A stretch of 64,000 nt of DNA from CBDCKN01 sp965219035 (GCA_965219035.1 CBDCMR010000004.1:1488001-1552000); one strand, 5' to 3'. Counted from the stretch's first letter, positions 1 to 8,943 are shown. Made by a program: numbers and translations. The notes: a model not told the origin generated them from the letters alone.

Positions 1-936
1 CCAGACGTCTTCGCTGGGCACGAACGTCAGGTCGGCAAGAGAGCCGTCGTCGGTGCCGTCGATCCAATCCAGGAAACCGTCGAGCTCATCCGCCCGATCG
101 TCCTCGAACAGGAGAGGTGCCGTTTCGGCGGCCAGTCGCGCCCGGCGGATGGAGATGTAGTTGCCGCGCCCCTTCACCAGAGCCCAGTCCACGTCGTCGC
201 CCACCAGGCTCCGGACCAGCGGCAGATCCTTGCTGTCGAGCTGCTCCTGCAGATTGATGGTGTTGGTGGAGATGACCGTCCGCTCACCGTTCTGCAGCAC
301 CCACGCCGCCGCCGGCACCAGGTACGCCAGTGACTTGCCGGTTCCCGTTCCGGCCTCGACGATGGCTATTCCGCCTTGGTTGAAACGCTCCGCCACCAGC
401 CGGAGCATGGCGCGTTGCCCGGGCCGGTCCTCGTAACGCGGATGCCTCTCGACCAGGGGCCCCGCTGGGCCGATCAACCCCTCGAGCGCCTCCACGTCCA
501 ACGGCTCCACATGTCGCGGGGAGGGAGGCTCCACCACCACGTAAAGGCTATCGGCGGAGTTGTCGGTGATGGCAGACCCGAGTCCCTCCTCGTAGAGCTG
601 CGCGGCGACGCCCAGATCGGCATCCGAGGGCTCCAACACACCCGAGGGGTGGTTGTGGATCATGACCCCTCCCTCCTCCGCTCCACGAGCCGTTACCAGG
701 ACCGCGGCCTTGTTTCCCCGGGCGACAGCCCGAGGCTCGATCAGCTCCCGAGCTTCACTGACCTGGGCAAGGAAGCACACTTCGCGACCGCCCGCCTTCT
801 GGATCTCCCGCCGGATGGCCTCGGCGGCATCAGGTGACAGTCGTAGGTCGGAGGTCGAGCCGGGCGGCTCGGGAAGGCCGGGGCCGTTCGTCACCCCGTC
901 GGTGGCGACTCCGGAGAGGTCCTGATCGGGATTCAC
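1..936 (-). CDS. DinG-type ATP-dependent DNA helicase with N-terminal JAB/RadC-like domain (3' part beyond window)
   Basis: The first 312 codons are seen; the gene runs off the left edge. Residues about 35-140 resemble the JAB/RadC metalloprotease-like fold: E52 in REVCFLA, then HNHPSG at 94-99 followed by PSDAD at 103-107, the E...HxHPSG...D arrangement of JAMM metal sites. Residues from about 155 are DinG/XPD-like, with Walker A EAGTGTGKS at 194-202 and the downstream segment STNTINLQEQL typical of DinG. Helicases of this family unwind DNA from 5' tails using ATP, often with an FeS domain, which would lie outside the window. The GTG start is the only candidate after an in-frame TGA five codons upstream and has GAGGGTG before it. 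It begins 12 bases after the upstream gene's stop, so it is probably the last gene of that operon. The fusion is the odd feature. Confidence 0.85.
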   Translation of the reverse strand, partial: MNPDQDLSGVATDGVTNGPGLPEPPGSTSDLRLSPDAAEAIRREIQKAGGREVCFLAQVSEARELIEPRAVARGNKAAVLVTARGAEEGGVMIHNHPSGVLEPSDADLGVAAQLYEEGLGSAITDNSADSLYVVVEPPSPRHVEPLDVEALEGLIGPAGPLVERHPRYEDRPGQRAMLRLVAERFNQGGIAIVEAGTGTGKSLAYLVPAAAWVLQNGERTVISTNTINLQEQLDSKDLPLVRSLVGDDVDWALVKGRGNYISIRRARLAAETAPLLFEDDRADELDGFLDWIDGTDDGSLADLTFVPSEDVW

Positions 937-948
937 AGGGGCGCACCC

Positions 949-2202
949 TCAGGTCTTGAGCTTTTTCTTCTTGGCCGCCGGAAAGAGAACGTTGTTCAGG
1001 ATGAGCCGATACGCGGGTGAGTTAGGGTGGAGGTCCAGGTCGGTGGGCGGATCTCCGATCTGGTGCTCGGGATCCTCCGGGTCATGTCCCCCGAAGTAGG
1101 TCCAGGTGCCTTCTCCGTAGTTGCCGTGCAGGTACTTGGCGATGTTGCCCTCCTTGGCGAGGACGATGGTCCCGGGCTTCAGGCGATCGATGCGGAACGA
1201 CGTGGTGAGGCCGTAGAAGTCCGGAATGACATCCTCGTGATTCTGCGTGAGCATAGCGGGAACGGGATCGAACTTGGCGGAGAAGTCGAAGAGGAAGAAC
1301 GCCCCCAGCGCCAGGCGCCAAGGTGTGTTGACCTGATGCCCGTCGATGTCGCTGAAGGCGTTCACCGACGGTCGCACTTGAACTACCGCGTCGGTAAAGG
1401 CCATGGTTGCGGACCAGTCCATCTTCCGCGTGGCGTCGGGGTCGGCGGGTGAGCCGTCGGAGTACGCGGCCGCAATATCCAGGTGCTCCGCACCCAGGGC
1501 CAGCTCAAGAGTCTCGGTCGCAGAGCACATGGCAAAGAGGAATCCGCCATCCTCCACGTACTGTCGGATCTCCAGTGCGACACGCTTCTTGAGAGCCGGC
1601 ACGGTGGCGAAGCCGGTTCGCCGCGCCGCCTCCTCGTTCCTTGCCACCTCCTCCTGGAGCCAGGACGATCCGGCGTAGGTAATGAAGAACTTGGAATACT
1701 GACCCGTGAAGTCCTCGTGGTGGAGGTGCAGCCACTCGTAGTCCTCGAGTTCCCCTGCGATGACGTTGTCGTCCCAGACCTTCTCGTAAGGGATCTCGGC
1801 GTACTCGAGAGCCATGGTCACGGCGTCGTCCCAGGGCGTGCTGTTGGGCGGGGTGTAGATGGCCACCTTAGGTGCCTTCTCCAGGACCACCGACTCCATG
1901 TTCGAGTCTGTGATCACGGCGCGGATGGCCGCCACGTCGGCGCCTCCCACCGGCTCGATCGAGACGCCACGCAGGGCCGCCTGTCGACGGATGCCGGACA
2001 TGTCGGGGAGCAGGAAGGATCCGTCGCGGTAGTTGAGGAACCACTCGGATCGCCCGTACTGCTCGAGAGTCCAGTACGTGAGGCCGTAGGCCTTCAGGTG
2101 ATTCATCTGAGTCCGGTCCATGGGCACGAGGAGGAACTGACCCGCAGCCGGAAGCCGGACGCCGACCAGAGCCAGGACCGAGAGCCATCGCAAAAGCCTC
2201 AC
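949..2202 (-). CDS. Secreted conserved protein of the family usually labelled asparagine synthetase B (GATase-like fold)
   Basis: 417 residues with an N-terminal signal peptide (about 1-21, RLLRWLSVLALVG...). From memory it closely matches a family found in Bacteroidota and Gemmatimonadota that databases call asparagine synthetase B; blocks such as WDDAVTMALEYAEIPY, WLHLHHEDFTGQY, GGFLFAMCSAT and the C-terminal LHPNSPAYRLILNNVLFP are the conserved parts. There is no ATP-pyrophosphatase or N-terminal nucleophile domain, so real asparagine synthesis is very unlikely; the middle looks like a class I glutamine-amidotransferase-like or ThuA-like fold with a Cys in AMCSAT. Its export suggests an extracytoplasmic role. 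The GTG start overlaps the TGA of the TPR gene upstream (GTGA). Exact function unknown. Confidence 0.75.
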   Translation of the reverse strand: MRLLRWLSVLALVGVRLPAAGQFLLVPMDRTQMNHLKAYGLTYWTLEQYGRSEWFLNYRDGSFLLPDMSGIRRQAALRGVSIEPVGGADVAAIRAVITDSNMESVVLEKAPKVAIYTPPNSTPWDDAVTMALEYAEIPYEKVWDDNVIAGELEDYEWLHLHHEDFTGQYSKFFITYAGSSWLQEEVARNEEAARRTGFATVPALKKRVALEIRQYVEDGGFLFAMCSATETLELALGAEHLDIAAAYSDGSPADPDATRKMDWSATMAFTDAVVQVRPSVNAFSDIDGHQVNTPWRLALGAFFLFDFSAKFDPVPAMLTQNHEDVIPDFYGLTTSFRIDRLKPGTIVLAKEGNIAKYLHGNYGEGTWTYFGGHDPEDPEHQIGDPPTDLDLHPNSPAYRLILNNVLFPAAKKKKLKT

Positions 2203-3977
2203 GGACCCCCACCGTCCCTCAGCTTCTGCAGCTCCCGGCGGGCCATGGGCACGACCGCGTTCTCGGGCTGGCTCAGAATCAGCTCCTCGAGGAGCAGGAT
2301 CGCATCTTCTACCCCCTCCGACGTGGCACCTCTGAAGCGGGCCAGCTCGAGCGTCGCCTCGGGTGCTTCGGCCGCATCCGCGTGATCCCGGACGATGCGA
2401 GCTCTGAGCTGGCCAGCCTGTGTCGTCAGCTCGGCGCTATCCGCAATCCTGGCACCGTGGGCCAGGACCGCCGCTCGATCGGCTTCCGGAAGACCGTCCA
2501 CCACGGCCCTGACCTCGCTGACAGCGGCGGCGGCGTGACCCCGGTTTGCCAGGACGGCGCTGCGCATGACCACGGCCAGCGCCTCTCCCTGGAGTTCCTC
2601 GAGGAGTCCCAGCAACGAGATGACGTCAGTGGCATCGGTGGGCGGCAGTCCAGGAACCGCTTCCCGTAGGTTGCCACGGCCTGGCACCACCTCCCCGGAG
2701 GCGAGGTACAGATATCCCCTTTCCAGCAAGCTCTTGGGTCCGCCCACACCGGCCAGGAGGGATCTGGCCCCCATGCCGTCGCCTTCTTCCTCCAGTCGCA
2801 CGGCCAACATCACCGCGAGCTCGTCGACCTCGCTAACCCCCGGGAACTCGAGACGAAGGCGGTCGAGACGCTCGCGGGTGTCCGTGTCACCCCGGGCGAT
2901 CCCGAGGCGAAGGACCTCGGCCAGGGCGCGTCGCCGCTCGACGCTTCCCGCTGGAAGGCCTCGCGCAATGGACCGCTGCGCCTCGAGAGCGGTGGCCGTG
3001 TCACCTGCGGCCAAAGCCGAGTTGGCGATCCGGTGATCCAGCGCTCGCGCCTCGGTCGCGTCGGCCGAGTCATCCTGCAAGGCCTTATAGGCCCACAGGG
3101 CCAGCTCAGCCTCCCCGCCATCTTCGGCTTGACGGGCCAGGGCGGTGAGGAAGCCGCGGCGAGCCTGTCCTTGGAGATCTTCGACCACCTGCGTAGCCAA
3201 CTCGCGCGCTTCGTCCTCCAGGCCCGCCTCCACGGCGATGCGAGCCCCGGCCCGTAAACGAGCCACCGTTGTGGGCGGGCGGGCCAGCTGCTCCACCAGG
3301 GGTCGAACGAGCTCCGCCCGATCCCCCTCCATTTCGGTGACTCTGCGCATGACCGCCCATACTTGTGTCCCGTCGTCGCCGATGACTCGAGCCCACTCGA
3401 GAACGGCGTCTTCCATGCTCCCAAGGTCCCGAAGGAGGTCGCCGAACTCCATGGCGAAAAGGGACGGCTGGCCGAGAGCGTCCCGGCCGTCTTTCAGCAC
3501 GGCGAGAGCTCGTTCGGGCCCGAAAACACGCTGGAAGATCCGGCTGATCTCCCGATACGGCTCCGGAGACAACCCGGACCGCTCTACCCATTCCTCGGCC
3601 GCGCCCACCAGCTCATCCGTGGCGTCCAGTGCCGTGAAAACCCTGAGCATGAGAATCCTGGGGGCAGCCGCATCCGGCTCCGAGTCCTCGTATCGCCGGG
3701 CCACGGGAAGAATTTCTTCGATGCGACCCTGGGAGCGGAGCACGCGCTCGAGCGCGAACAGCCCCCCGGTGGAGGTGGGCCTCTGCTCCATGAGGTCCTT
3801 CAGGATTCGCTCCGCCTCGCCGAGGTCCCCCTGGGACTCCTGGCTCGCGGCGGAGCGAAGCAGACGACCCTCCAGCAGCGGATCTTCGGTCTGCGCGCGG
3901 AGGATGGCAGGAGCGAGGGCGGTCAGCGATAGAAGAACCGCTACCGATCGCAGCGCCCCGCTCCCCGGGGGTCTCAC
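2199..3977 (-). CDS. Exported tetratricopeptide-repeat protein
   Basis: 592 residues, signal peptide at about 1-28 ending ILRAQ, then helical TPR-like repeats throughout (for example SQGDLGEAERILKDLMEQ, and near the C-terminus EDAILLLEELILSQPENAV). No catalytic motif seen. It lies between the DUF4175 gene and the GATase-like secreted protein, with 4-base GTGA overlaps on both sides, so the three are translationally coupled. TPR proteins of this type usually act as periplasmic scaffolds; a role with the DUF4175/DUF4159 proteins is inferred from linkage only. Confidence 0.75.
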   Translation of the reverse strand: MRPPGSGALRSVAVLLSLTALAPAILRAQTEDPLLEGRLLRSAASQESQGDLGEAERILKDLMEQRPTSTGGLFALERVLRSQGRIEEILPVARRYEDSEPDAAAPRILMLRVFTALDATDELVGAAEEWVERSGLSPEPYREISRIFQRVFGPERALAVLKDGRDALGQPSLFAMEFGDLLRDLGSMEDAVLEWARVIGDDGTQVWAVMRRVTEMEGDRAELVRPLVEQLARPPTTVARLRAGARIAVEAGLEDEARELATQVVEDLQGQARRGFLTALARQAEDGGEAELALWAYKALQDDSADATEARALDHRIANSALAAGDTATALEAQRSIARGLPAGSVERRRALAEVLRLGIARGDTDTRERLDRLRLEFPGVSEVDELAVMLAVRLEEEGDGMGARSLLAGVGGPKSLLERGYLYLASGEVVPGRGNLREAVPGLPPTDATDVISLLGLLEELQGEALAVVMRSAVLANRGHAAAAVSEVRAVVDGLPEADRAAVLAHGARIADSAELTTQAGQLRARIVRDHADAAEAPEATLELARFRGATSEGVEDAILLLEELILSQPENAVVPMARRELQKLRDGGGP

Positions 3978-6900
3978 CGGCTCCCGCCCGGAGACCGGCG
4001 CTCCGCCCTGTTCAGCCGCTCGAAGTAGTCCAGCACCATCTGCCTCTGCGCGGGAGAGAGCCGGCGCAGCGCCTCGGCCGGAGGAAGCTGGAAGCGGAGT
4101 GCGCCCAGATCCTCGGCCGAGAGGGCATTCACCTCGTCCCGCTCGAACTCACCGGGTGCCGCCGACTCCCGCTCGTCGGAGAACTCGTCCTTCTCCAGAC
4201 TGCGCCCGGCGTCCAAGAGCCGGTGGAACAGCTGCTCCTGGCGCTGAAGTGTCTCGGCGTCCAACCGGTTACCGGCCAGGCGGTCGGCCAGCTCCATGGC
4301 CTCCAGGGCCATGGCCTCCAGGTCGCCGAGAGACTGGTCTTGGGCGCCCGGCTTCTGCGAGATCTCTTCCAGCTCCTCGGCCACGTCCTGCTGTCGCTCC
4401 GCCGTCTTCTGGAGCTGCTGGGCCATGGCCTGCTCACCGAGCCGCATGGGCGTCAGCTGTCCGGTCTGGCTGTTGATGGAGCCCTGTTGTTGGGCCAGCT
4501 GCTCCATCTGCTCCATCATCTGCTGAGCCGACTGTGACTGTCCCATCTGACCGGCCTGCTGAGCCGCGGCCATGGCGGCGAGCGCCACCTGATTGAGCGC
4601 CCCCACGGCCTGCTCGGCCGCGTTGAGGGGCGACGGCGTGCTCCCCTGCTGATCTTCCAGTGCAGCCAGAGTCTGCTCGATGGCCTTCATGGCCTGGCCG
4701 ATTTGGCTGGCGACATCGCGATCGTCCTCGCCCTGACTCATGTAGTCCCGCATCGACAGGTTGTCGGCCATGTTACGGACGCCCTGCAGGAGTGCGGACT
4801 GATCACCCCGCATGTTGGCCAGCTCCTCCCGCCCTGCACCCCCCATCTGGTTACGCAGACCCGCCTGCTCGCGGGCCATTGTCAGAGCATCCGTGGCGGT
4901 CTCCTGCAGTGCCTCCTGAAAGGCCTGCATCATCTGCTCGGCCATCTCCTGCTGGGCCTGCTGGAGCTGCTGCGACATCTGACTCATGGACTCGGCCGCT
5001 TCCTGAGCGGACTGGGCCGCCTGCTGGGTCTGTCCCATCCGGGACTGCTGCTGGGCCTCGGACATGGACTGTTGGGCCTGTTCACCGCCCTGCGCGGCCT
5101 GCTCCACCGCATCACGAGCCGTCTCCTCGCCCGCTTCGTCGAGCCGCTGCTGGAGCCTGTCCAGGCGCTCCTGGAGCTCTTCAGCCCGCTCCTCGAGAGC
5201 CTCCTGCTGATCCGCCCGCAGCTCCGGATCGTCACCCTCGGCCATGGCGTCGGCGAGGGCTTCTTCTTGCTGAGCCAGCTCCTCGGCCTCGGCCGCCGTG
5301 GCCCGGAAGTCCTGCTCGATGGCCGCGCGCTTGAGGGCCTTCAGAGCTTCTTCCAGTCGGTCGCGGAGGGCTTCCTGATCGGCCGAGAGCTCGCGCAGCG
5401 CCTCGTCAGCCTCTCTGGCGTTCATCTCCTCGACCCGCTCGGCCAGCTTCTCGAGCCGCTCCTGCAGGGTCTCGGGCGCCAGTTCGTCCATGAGGCGCTG
5501 CAGCTCCTGAAGCTTCCGCTGGAGCTCCGGATCTCCCAAACCCGCAGCCTCCAAATCGCTGTCCAGCTGAGCCAGCTCCATCTCGAGGGAGTCGATGGCG
5601 TTGAGCAGCGCCGCCTGATCCTCCAGGGCCCCTCGCATGTCTTCCTGCTCCTGGAACTCCATGCGCTCCTGGGGCTCCTGGCGGTTGTTCAGCTGCCGCT
5701 CCAGGTCCTGCGTCTCCTGCGCATGCTCGTCCGCGCGGTCGGCCAGCTCCTCCACGCCCCGCGCCGCGTCGTCCAAGCGCTCCTGGGCCTCACGCCGAAG
5801 GTCAGCTGGCGTGGGCGGCCGGAGCACGTACTCGGGGGTCTCGGAGACATTGGGAGACGGCGCGTTGTCGACGGCACGGACGAAGTAGCGCACGGTGTCC
5901 CCGGGAAGGAGCTCCCAGCGGCTCAGGTCCATGACCGGACGCAGAAGTGCTCCGCGTGTGCCACCTACTTGCATCGGGCTCACCACCGGCTCCAGCCGGT
6001 CGCCGAATGCCGTGACCCTGTACACCACCAACTCCAAGCCGTCGAGGCCGTAGTCGTCCGCCGCCTCGAGCACCAGGGGCTGTCGAAGAGACACGGGTAG
6101 CAAGGTGTCCTTGCCCGGGACCAGAACGGCCACGTGGGGCGCCGAGTCCGGGACCAGCGTCAGCTCCAGCGGGGCAGGTGCCACCTCGGCCGGGTCTCCC
6201 TCGGTGTCGGTAAAGCGCCAGGGGTACACCCCGCTGGCCCGCGGAATCCAGTTGCCCTCGAAGTCCCGACCCGAGACCGCCAGCCGGAGCTCTTCTTCGC
6301 CCTGGGGGCCGTCAAGTCCGGCCGAGCTGAGCGGCCGACTCGCCCGACCCTGGATGGCGAAGCGACTCCCCACCGGGATGTCGAGGGGAGGTATGTCGGC
6401 CCCGTACTCCTCCGGGGAGCGGCCCGTGTGAGGGGGAAACGTTAGGGAAACGATCACCTCACTCACGAGGAGTGGGTCGACGGGCTGCAGCTCGTAGCTG
6501 GGAGAGCGTGCTCCGTCGGGAGCCTCGACCCAGTACTCCGTCCGGGCGGTAACCGTCCGAAGGACCAGCCCCGCCCGGTCGGCAACCACGTCGAGACGCT
6601 CCTCCAAGGCCACATCACCCGCCGCCTGCCAGTGCACCGTGACCGTCGTGCGCCCTGGGGCAGTCACGGTGAGTGGCACGTCAGCACCGCGGAGTACCTC
6701 GGCGGTTCCCGGCGTCACCTCCAGCGGAGGAAGTGTGGGGCCGGCCAGGAGGCTGAACGGCCGCGCCAGCCCCGACCAGGCGGCGAAGGACCGGCTGGGG
6801 GACACTACGGTAAGCAGTGCCACGGTCGGCACCAGCAGCGCCAGCCCCATCGTGGCCCGGCGAGTCCAGCGAGCGGCTTCGGCAGCCAACCGCCCGGCCA

Positions 6901-7321
6901 AACGGGGCCTCGGACCCTTCAGGTCGGTCAGCGCCGCTTCGGCGGCCTGGAAGGCGAGAGCGGAGGACACGCCCGGTGGAAGGGCCCTGGCCAGCTCTAG
7001 CGAGCCCTGCAGCACACCGCGAGCGAGGCCGGCGCTCTCCTCCATGCTCGCCGTCAGATTGGGCTCTCGCAGCCAGAGCGTCCCTATCCTCCGGTACGCC
7101 GTCCACGCGAGGACTCCGAGTCCCACCAGGGCGAGATCGATGATCAGGGGCATGGCCGTCCCCTGGCGCCAACCGTCGGGAGCTGCCACTAGCCACGCCA
7201 GGATCAGGATCCCCGTCACGCCCGCTCCGAGCCAGAGGCCAAAGGCCAGGCGAGCTCGGTTCATGAGGTGCTCTCGCACATCCCCAACGATGCGAACGAC
7301 GTGAACGGGAGCCGGACTCAC
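3974..7321 (-). CDS. DUF4175-family large membrane-anchored coiled-coil protein
   Basis: 1115 residues. Two hydrophobic helices lie near residues 25-47 and 60-76 and a third near 155-170, followed by a beta-rich periplasmic-looking part (about 180-500) with Ig-like stretches, then a very long helical region from about 510 to 1000 that is extremely rich in Gln, Glu and Ala (runs such as QQSRMGQTQQAAQSAQEAAE). The layout matches DUF4175 proteins found next to DUF4159 and MoxR/BatA-type genes in Gemmatimonadota and Alphaproteobacteria. GTG start overlaps the TGA of the DUF4159 gene. Function unknown; the coiled coil suggests a scaffold or envelope-spanning role. Confidence 0.8.
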   Translation of the reverse strand: MSPAPVHVVRIVGDVREHLMNRARLAFGLWLGAGVTGILILAWLVAAPDGWRQGTAMPLIIDLALVGLGVLAWTAYRRIGTLWLREPNLTASMEESAGLARGVLQGSLELARALPPGVSSALAFQAAEAALTDLKGPRPRLAGRLAAEAARWTRRATMGLALLVPTVALLTVVSPSRSFAAWSGLARPFSLLAGPTLPPLEVTPGTAEVLRGADVPLTVTAPGRTTVTVHWQAAGDVALEERLDVVADRAGLVLRTVTARTEYWVEAPDGARSPSYELQPVDPLLVSEVIVSLTFPPHTGRSPEEYGADIPPLDIPVGSRFAIQGRASRPLSSAGLDGPQGEEELRLAVSGRDFEGNWIPRASGVYPWRFTDTEGDPAEVAPAPLELTLVPDSAPHVAVLVPGKDTLLPVSLRQPLVLEAADDYGLDGLELVVYRVTAFGDRLEPVVSPMQVGGTRGALLRPVMDLSRWELLPGDTVRYFVRAVDNAPSPNVSETPEYVLRPPTPADLRREAQERLDDAARGVEELADRADEHAQETQDLERQLNNRQEPQERMEFQEQEDMRGALEDQAALLNAIDSLEMELAQLDSDLEAAGLGDPELQRKLQELQRLMDELAPETLQERLEKLAERVEEMNAREADEALRELSADQEALRDRLEEALKALKRAAIEQDFRATAAEAEELAQQEEALADAMAEGDDPELRADQQEALEERAEELQERLDRLQQRLDEAGEETARDAVEQAAQGGEQAQQSMSEAQQQSRMGQTQQAAQSAQEAAESMSQMSQQLQQAQQEMAEQMMQAFQEALQETATDALTMAREQAGLRNQMGGAGREELANMRGDQSALLQGVRNMADNLSMRDYMSQGEDDRDVASQIGQAMKAIEQTLAALEDQQGSTPSPLNAAEQAVGALNQVALAAMAAAQQAGQMGQSQSAQQMMEQMEQLAQQQGSINSQTGQLTPMRLGEQAMAQQLQKTAERQQDVAEELEEISQKPGAQDQSLGDLEAMALEAMELADRLAGNRLDAETLQRQEQLFHRLLDAGRSLEKDEFSDERESAAPGEFERDEVNALSAEDLGALRFQLPPAEALRRLSPAQRQMVLDYFERLNRAERRSPGGSR

Positions 7322-7983
7322 GGCACCAACTGGCTCAGGACGTACAGGTAGAGATTGACCCCCATGCGGATCGAGGCCTCACGGATCTCAGGAGCGTCTT
7401 CGTGAACGTCCGGATCCTCCCAGCCATCCCCCAGGTCGGACTCGTAGCTGTAGAAGACGATCAGCCTTCCCCCGTGGAAGATCCCGAAGGCCTGCGGCGG
7501 CTTCCCGTCATGCTCGTGGATCTTCGGCAGGCCCTCGGGAAACTCGTACATGACCTTGAAGACCGGGTGACCCGCTGGAAGCTCGGACAGCTCGTACTCT
7601 GGGAAGATCTCGGCCATCTCTCTCCGGAACGACTCGTCCATGCCGTAGTTGTCGTCGGCGTGGAGGAATCCGCCAGACAAGAGATACTCGCGAAGAGCCA
7701 CCCGCTCTTCATGAGAAAAACGCGCGTTGCCGTGCCCTGTCATGTAGAGATACGGGTAGTCCTTGAGCGACGGGTCCAGCGGCCGAACCGTATCGGGTCG
7801 GCCCGACATAGGAAGGCCCGTGCGCTCGCAGATGGCGAAAAGAAGGTTGGGCAGCGAAGACGGGTTGGCGTACCAGTCCCCGCCACCCTCGTACTGCAGC
7901 CGTGCTATGGACAGGACGGAGTCAGGCGACACGCTCGGGCCCGCCGAGGCCAGCATGCCTACCAGCAGAGCGATACTGACCAC
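7318..7983 (-). CDS. DUF4159 domain protein, exported
   Basis: A longer frame opens at 8025 inside rsmI, but the better start is GTG at 7983: AGGAG sits 4 bases ahead of it and overlaps the rsmI stop codon (TAG), and the protein then begins directly with a signal peptide (VSIALLVGMLASAGPS). The 221-residue product carries DUF4159 signatures: RLQYEGGGDWYANP, YLYMTGHGNARFS, LREYLLSGGFLHADDNYGMDESF and LIVFYSYESDLGDGWED. The fold is thought to be flavodoxin/GATase-like. It is the first of the coupled DUF4159 - DUF4175 - TPR - secreted protein set and is directly downstream of rsmI. No enzymatic function is established for the family. Confidence 0.8.
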   Translation of the reverse strand: MVSIALLVGMLASAGPSVSPDSVLSIARLQYEGGGDWYANPSSLPNLLFAICERTGLPMSGRPDTVRPLDPSLKDYPYLYMTGHGNARFSHEERVALREYLLSGGFLHADDNYGMDESFRREMAEIFPEYELSELPAGHPVFKVMYEFPEGLPKIHEHDGKPPQAFGIFHGGRLIVFYSYESDLGDGWEDPDVHEDAPEIREASIRMGVNLYLYVLSQLVP

Positions 7984-7990
7984 GAGTCTC

Positions 7991-8857
7991 CTAGAGCTCC
8001 TCTTCGATGACGGGATCGTCAGCACCTGGCAGTGAATGCACGATCTCGTATGCCATGTTCTTCGCGATCCCCAGGCGGGACGACACTTCGCGCGCCGCCT
8101 TGCTGGGCGTCAGGCCCTCGGCCAGAAGCGCCTGCGCCAAGGCTCGCGCGGCCGCCGCGTCGACCCCCTGTTCGGTCTCTTCTTCAACCCTCGGCGACAC
8201 GACCACGGTGATCTCTCCCCGCGGCGGTCGCTCGGCGTAATAGCTGGCCGCATCACCCATTGTTCCCCGGAAGAACTCCTCATGAATCTTGGTCATCTCC
8301 CGGGCCACGACAACCTGCCTCTCCTCCTCGGCCAGCTCCCTGAGATCGGACAGAAGCGCGCCGAGTCGGCCTGGCGCCTCGAACACGACCGAGGTCTCGC
8401 TCGCCCCGACGATCCGCTCCAGGAGGTCGCTCCTAGGCCCCTTCTTCCGTGGAACGAAGCCATGGAATGTGAACGGCACCGTGGGGAATCCCGCACCGAC
8501 CAAGGCGGTGAGGATTGCCGAGGGGCCCGGAATCGGAGTCACGTTGTGCCCGGCCTCCACCACCGTAAGCACCAGGCGCTCTCCAGGGTCTGAAAGCAGA
8601 GGAGTCCCGGCATCGGAAACCAGGGCGAGGCACTGGCCGGCGCTCAGGCGGTCCAGGACGCCCGCTATGCGTGAGGCTTCGTTGTGCTCATGAAGGGACG
8701 TGAGCGGCGCGTGAAGATCGAAATGATCCATCAGGACCCTGGTGCGCCTGGTGTCTTCGGCCAGCACACCGTCCACGGAGCCCAGGACCTCGAGGGCACG
8801 CGTGGAGGTGTCCGAGAGATTACCGATGGGGGTGGCGACGATATAGAGGGTGCTCAT
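7991..8857 (-). CDS. rsmI: 16S rRNA (cytidine1402-2'-O)-methyltransferase RsmI
   Basis: 288 residues, normal length. RsmI methylates the ribose of C1402 in the decoding centre with SAM as donor. Visible family signatures: TLYIVATPIGNLSD at 3-16, EDTRRT at 34-39, VSDAGTPLLSDPG and PIPGPSA in the SAM-binding tetrapyrrole-methylase fold. The C-terminal extension (EGLTPSKAAREVSSRLGIAKNMAYEI) is also typical. A TATACT hexamer lies 7 bases in front of the ATG, which would give a leaderless mRNA. The next gene's ribosome binding site overlaps its stop codon. Confidence 0.95.
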   Translation of the reverse strand: MSTLYIVATPIGNLSDTSTRALEVLGSVDGVLAEDTRRTRVLMDHFDLHAPLTSLHEHNEASRIAGVLDRLSAGQCLALVSDAGTPLLSDPGERLVLTVVEAGHNVTPIPGPSAILTALVGAGFPTVPFTFHGFVPRKKGPRSDLLERIVGASETSVVFEAPGRLGALLSDLRELAEEERQVVVAREMTKIHEEFFRGTMGDAASYYAERPPRGEITVVVSPRVEEETEQGVDAAAARALAQALLAEGLTPSKAAREVSSRLGIAKNMAYEIVHSLPGADDPVIEEEL

Positions 8858-8864
8858 GGGAAGC

Positions 8865-8870
8865 AGTATA
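8865..8870 (-). promoter_or_regulatory. Candidate -10 box (TATACT) for leaderless rsmI mRNA
   Basis: On the minus strand TATACT is followed by exactly 7 bases and then the rsmI ATG, so transcription would start at or beside the A of the ATG. No -35 match is seen at 17 bases; that position falls within a GC hairpin (8884-8909). No Shine-Dalgarno is present, which fits leaderless translation. Confidence 0.45.
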
Positions 8871-8883
8871 GCAGCGGAGCGAC

Positions 8884-8909
8884 GGCCCGGGGGCTCTCAC
8901 CCCCGGGCC
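8884..8909. other. Perfect 10-bp GC stem-loop upstream of rsmI
   Basis: GGCCCGGGGG (8884-8893) pairs with CCCCCGGGCC (8900-8909) around a six-base loop. There is no T-tract on either side, so it is not a textbook terminator, but it lies between trxA and rsmI on the minus strand and could end or pause trxA transcripts before the rsmI promoter. Confidence 0.5.
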
Positions 8910-8943
8910 GGTCGACCCATTCTGAAACCGAGTCCGGAGCGCC

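Noticed and set aside
161..925. Plus-strand open frames across the first 0.9 kb
   Set aside because: They are antisense to the DinG-like gene, which has clear JAB and Walker motifs on the minus strand.
4703..6100. 465-codon plus-strand frame rich in Leu and His
   Set aside because: It is the mirror of the Gln/Glu-rich coiled coil of the DUF4175 protein (CTG/CAG codons read backwards); no family resemblance.
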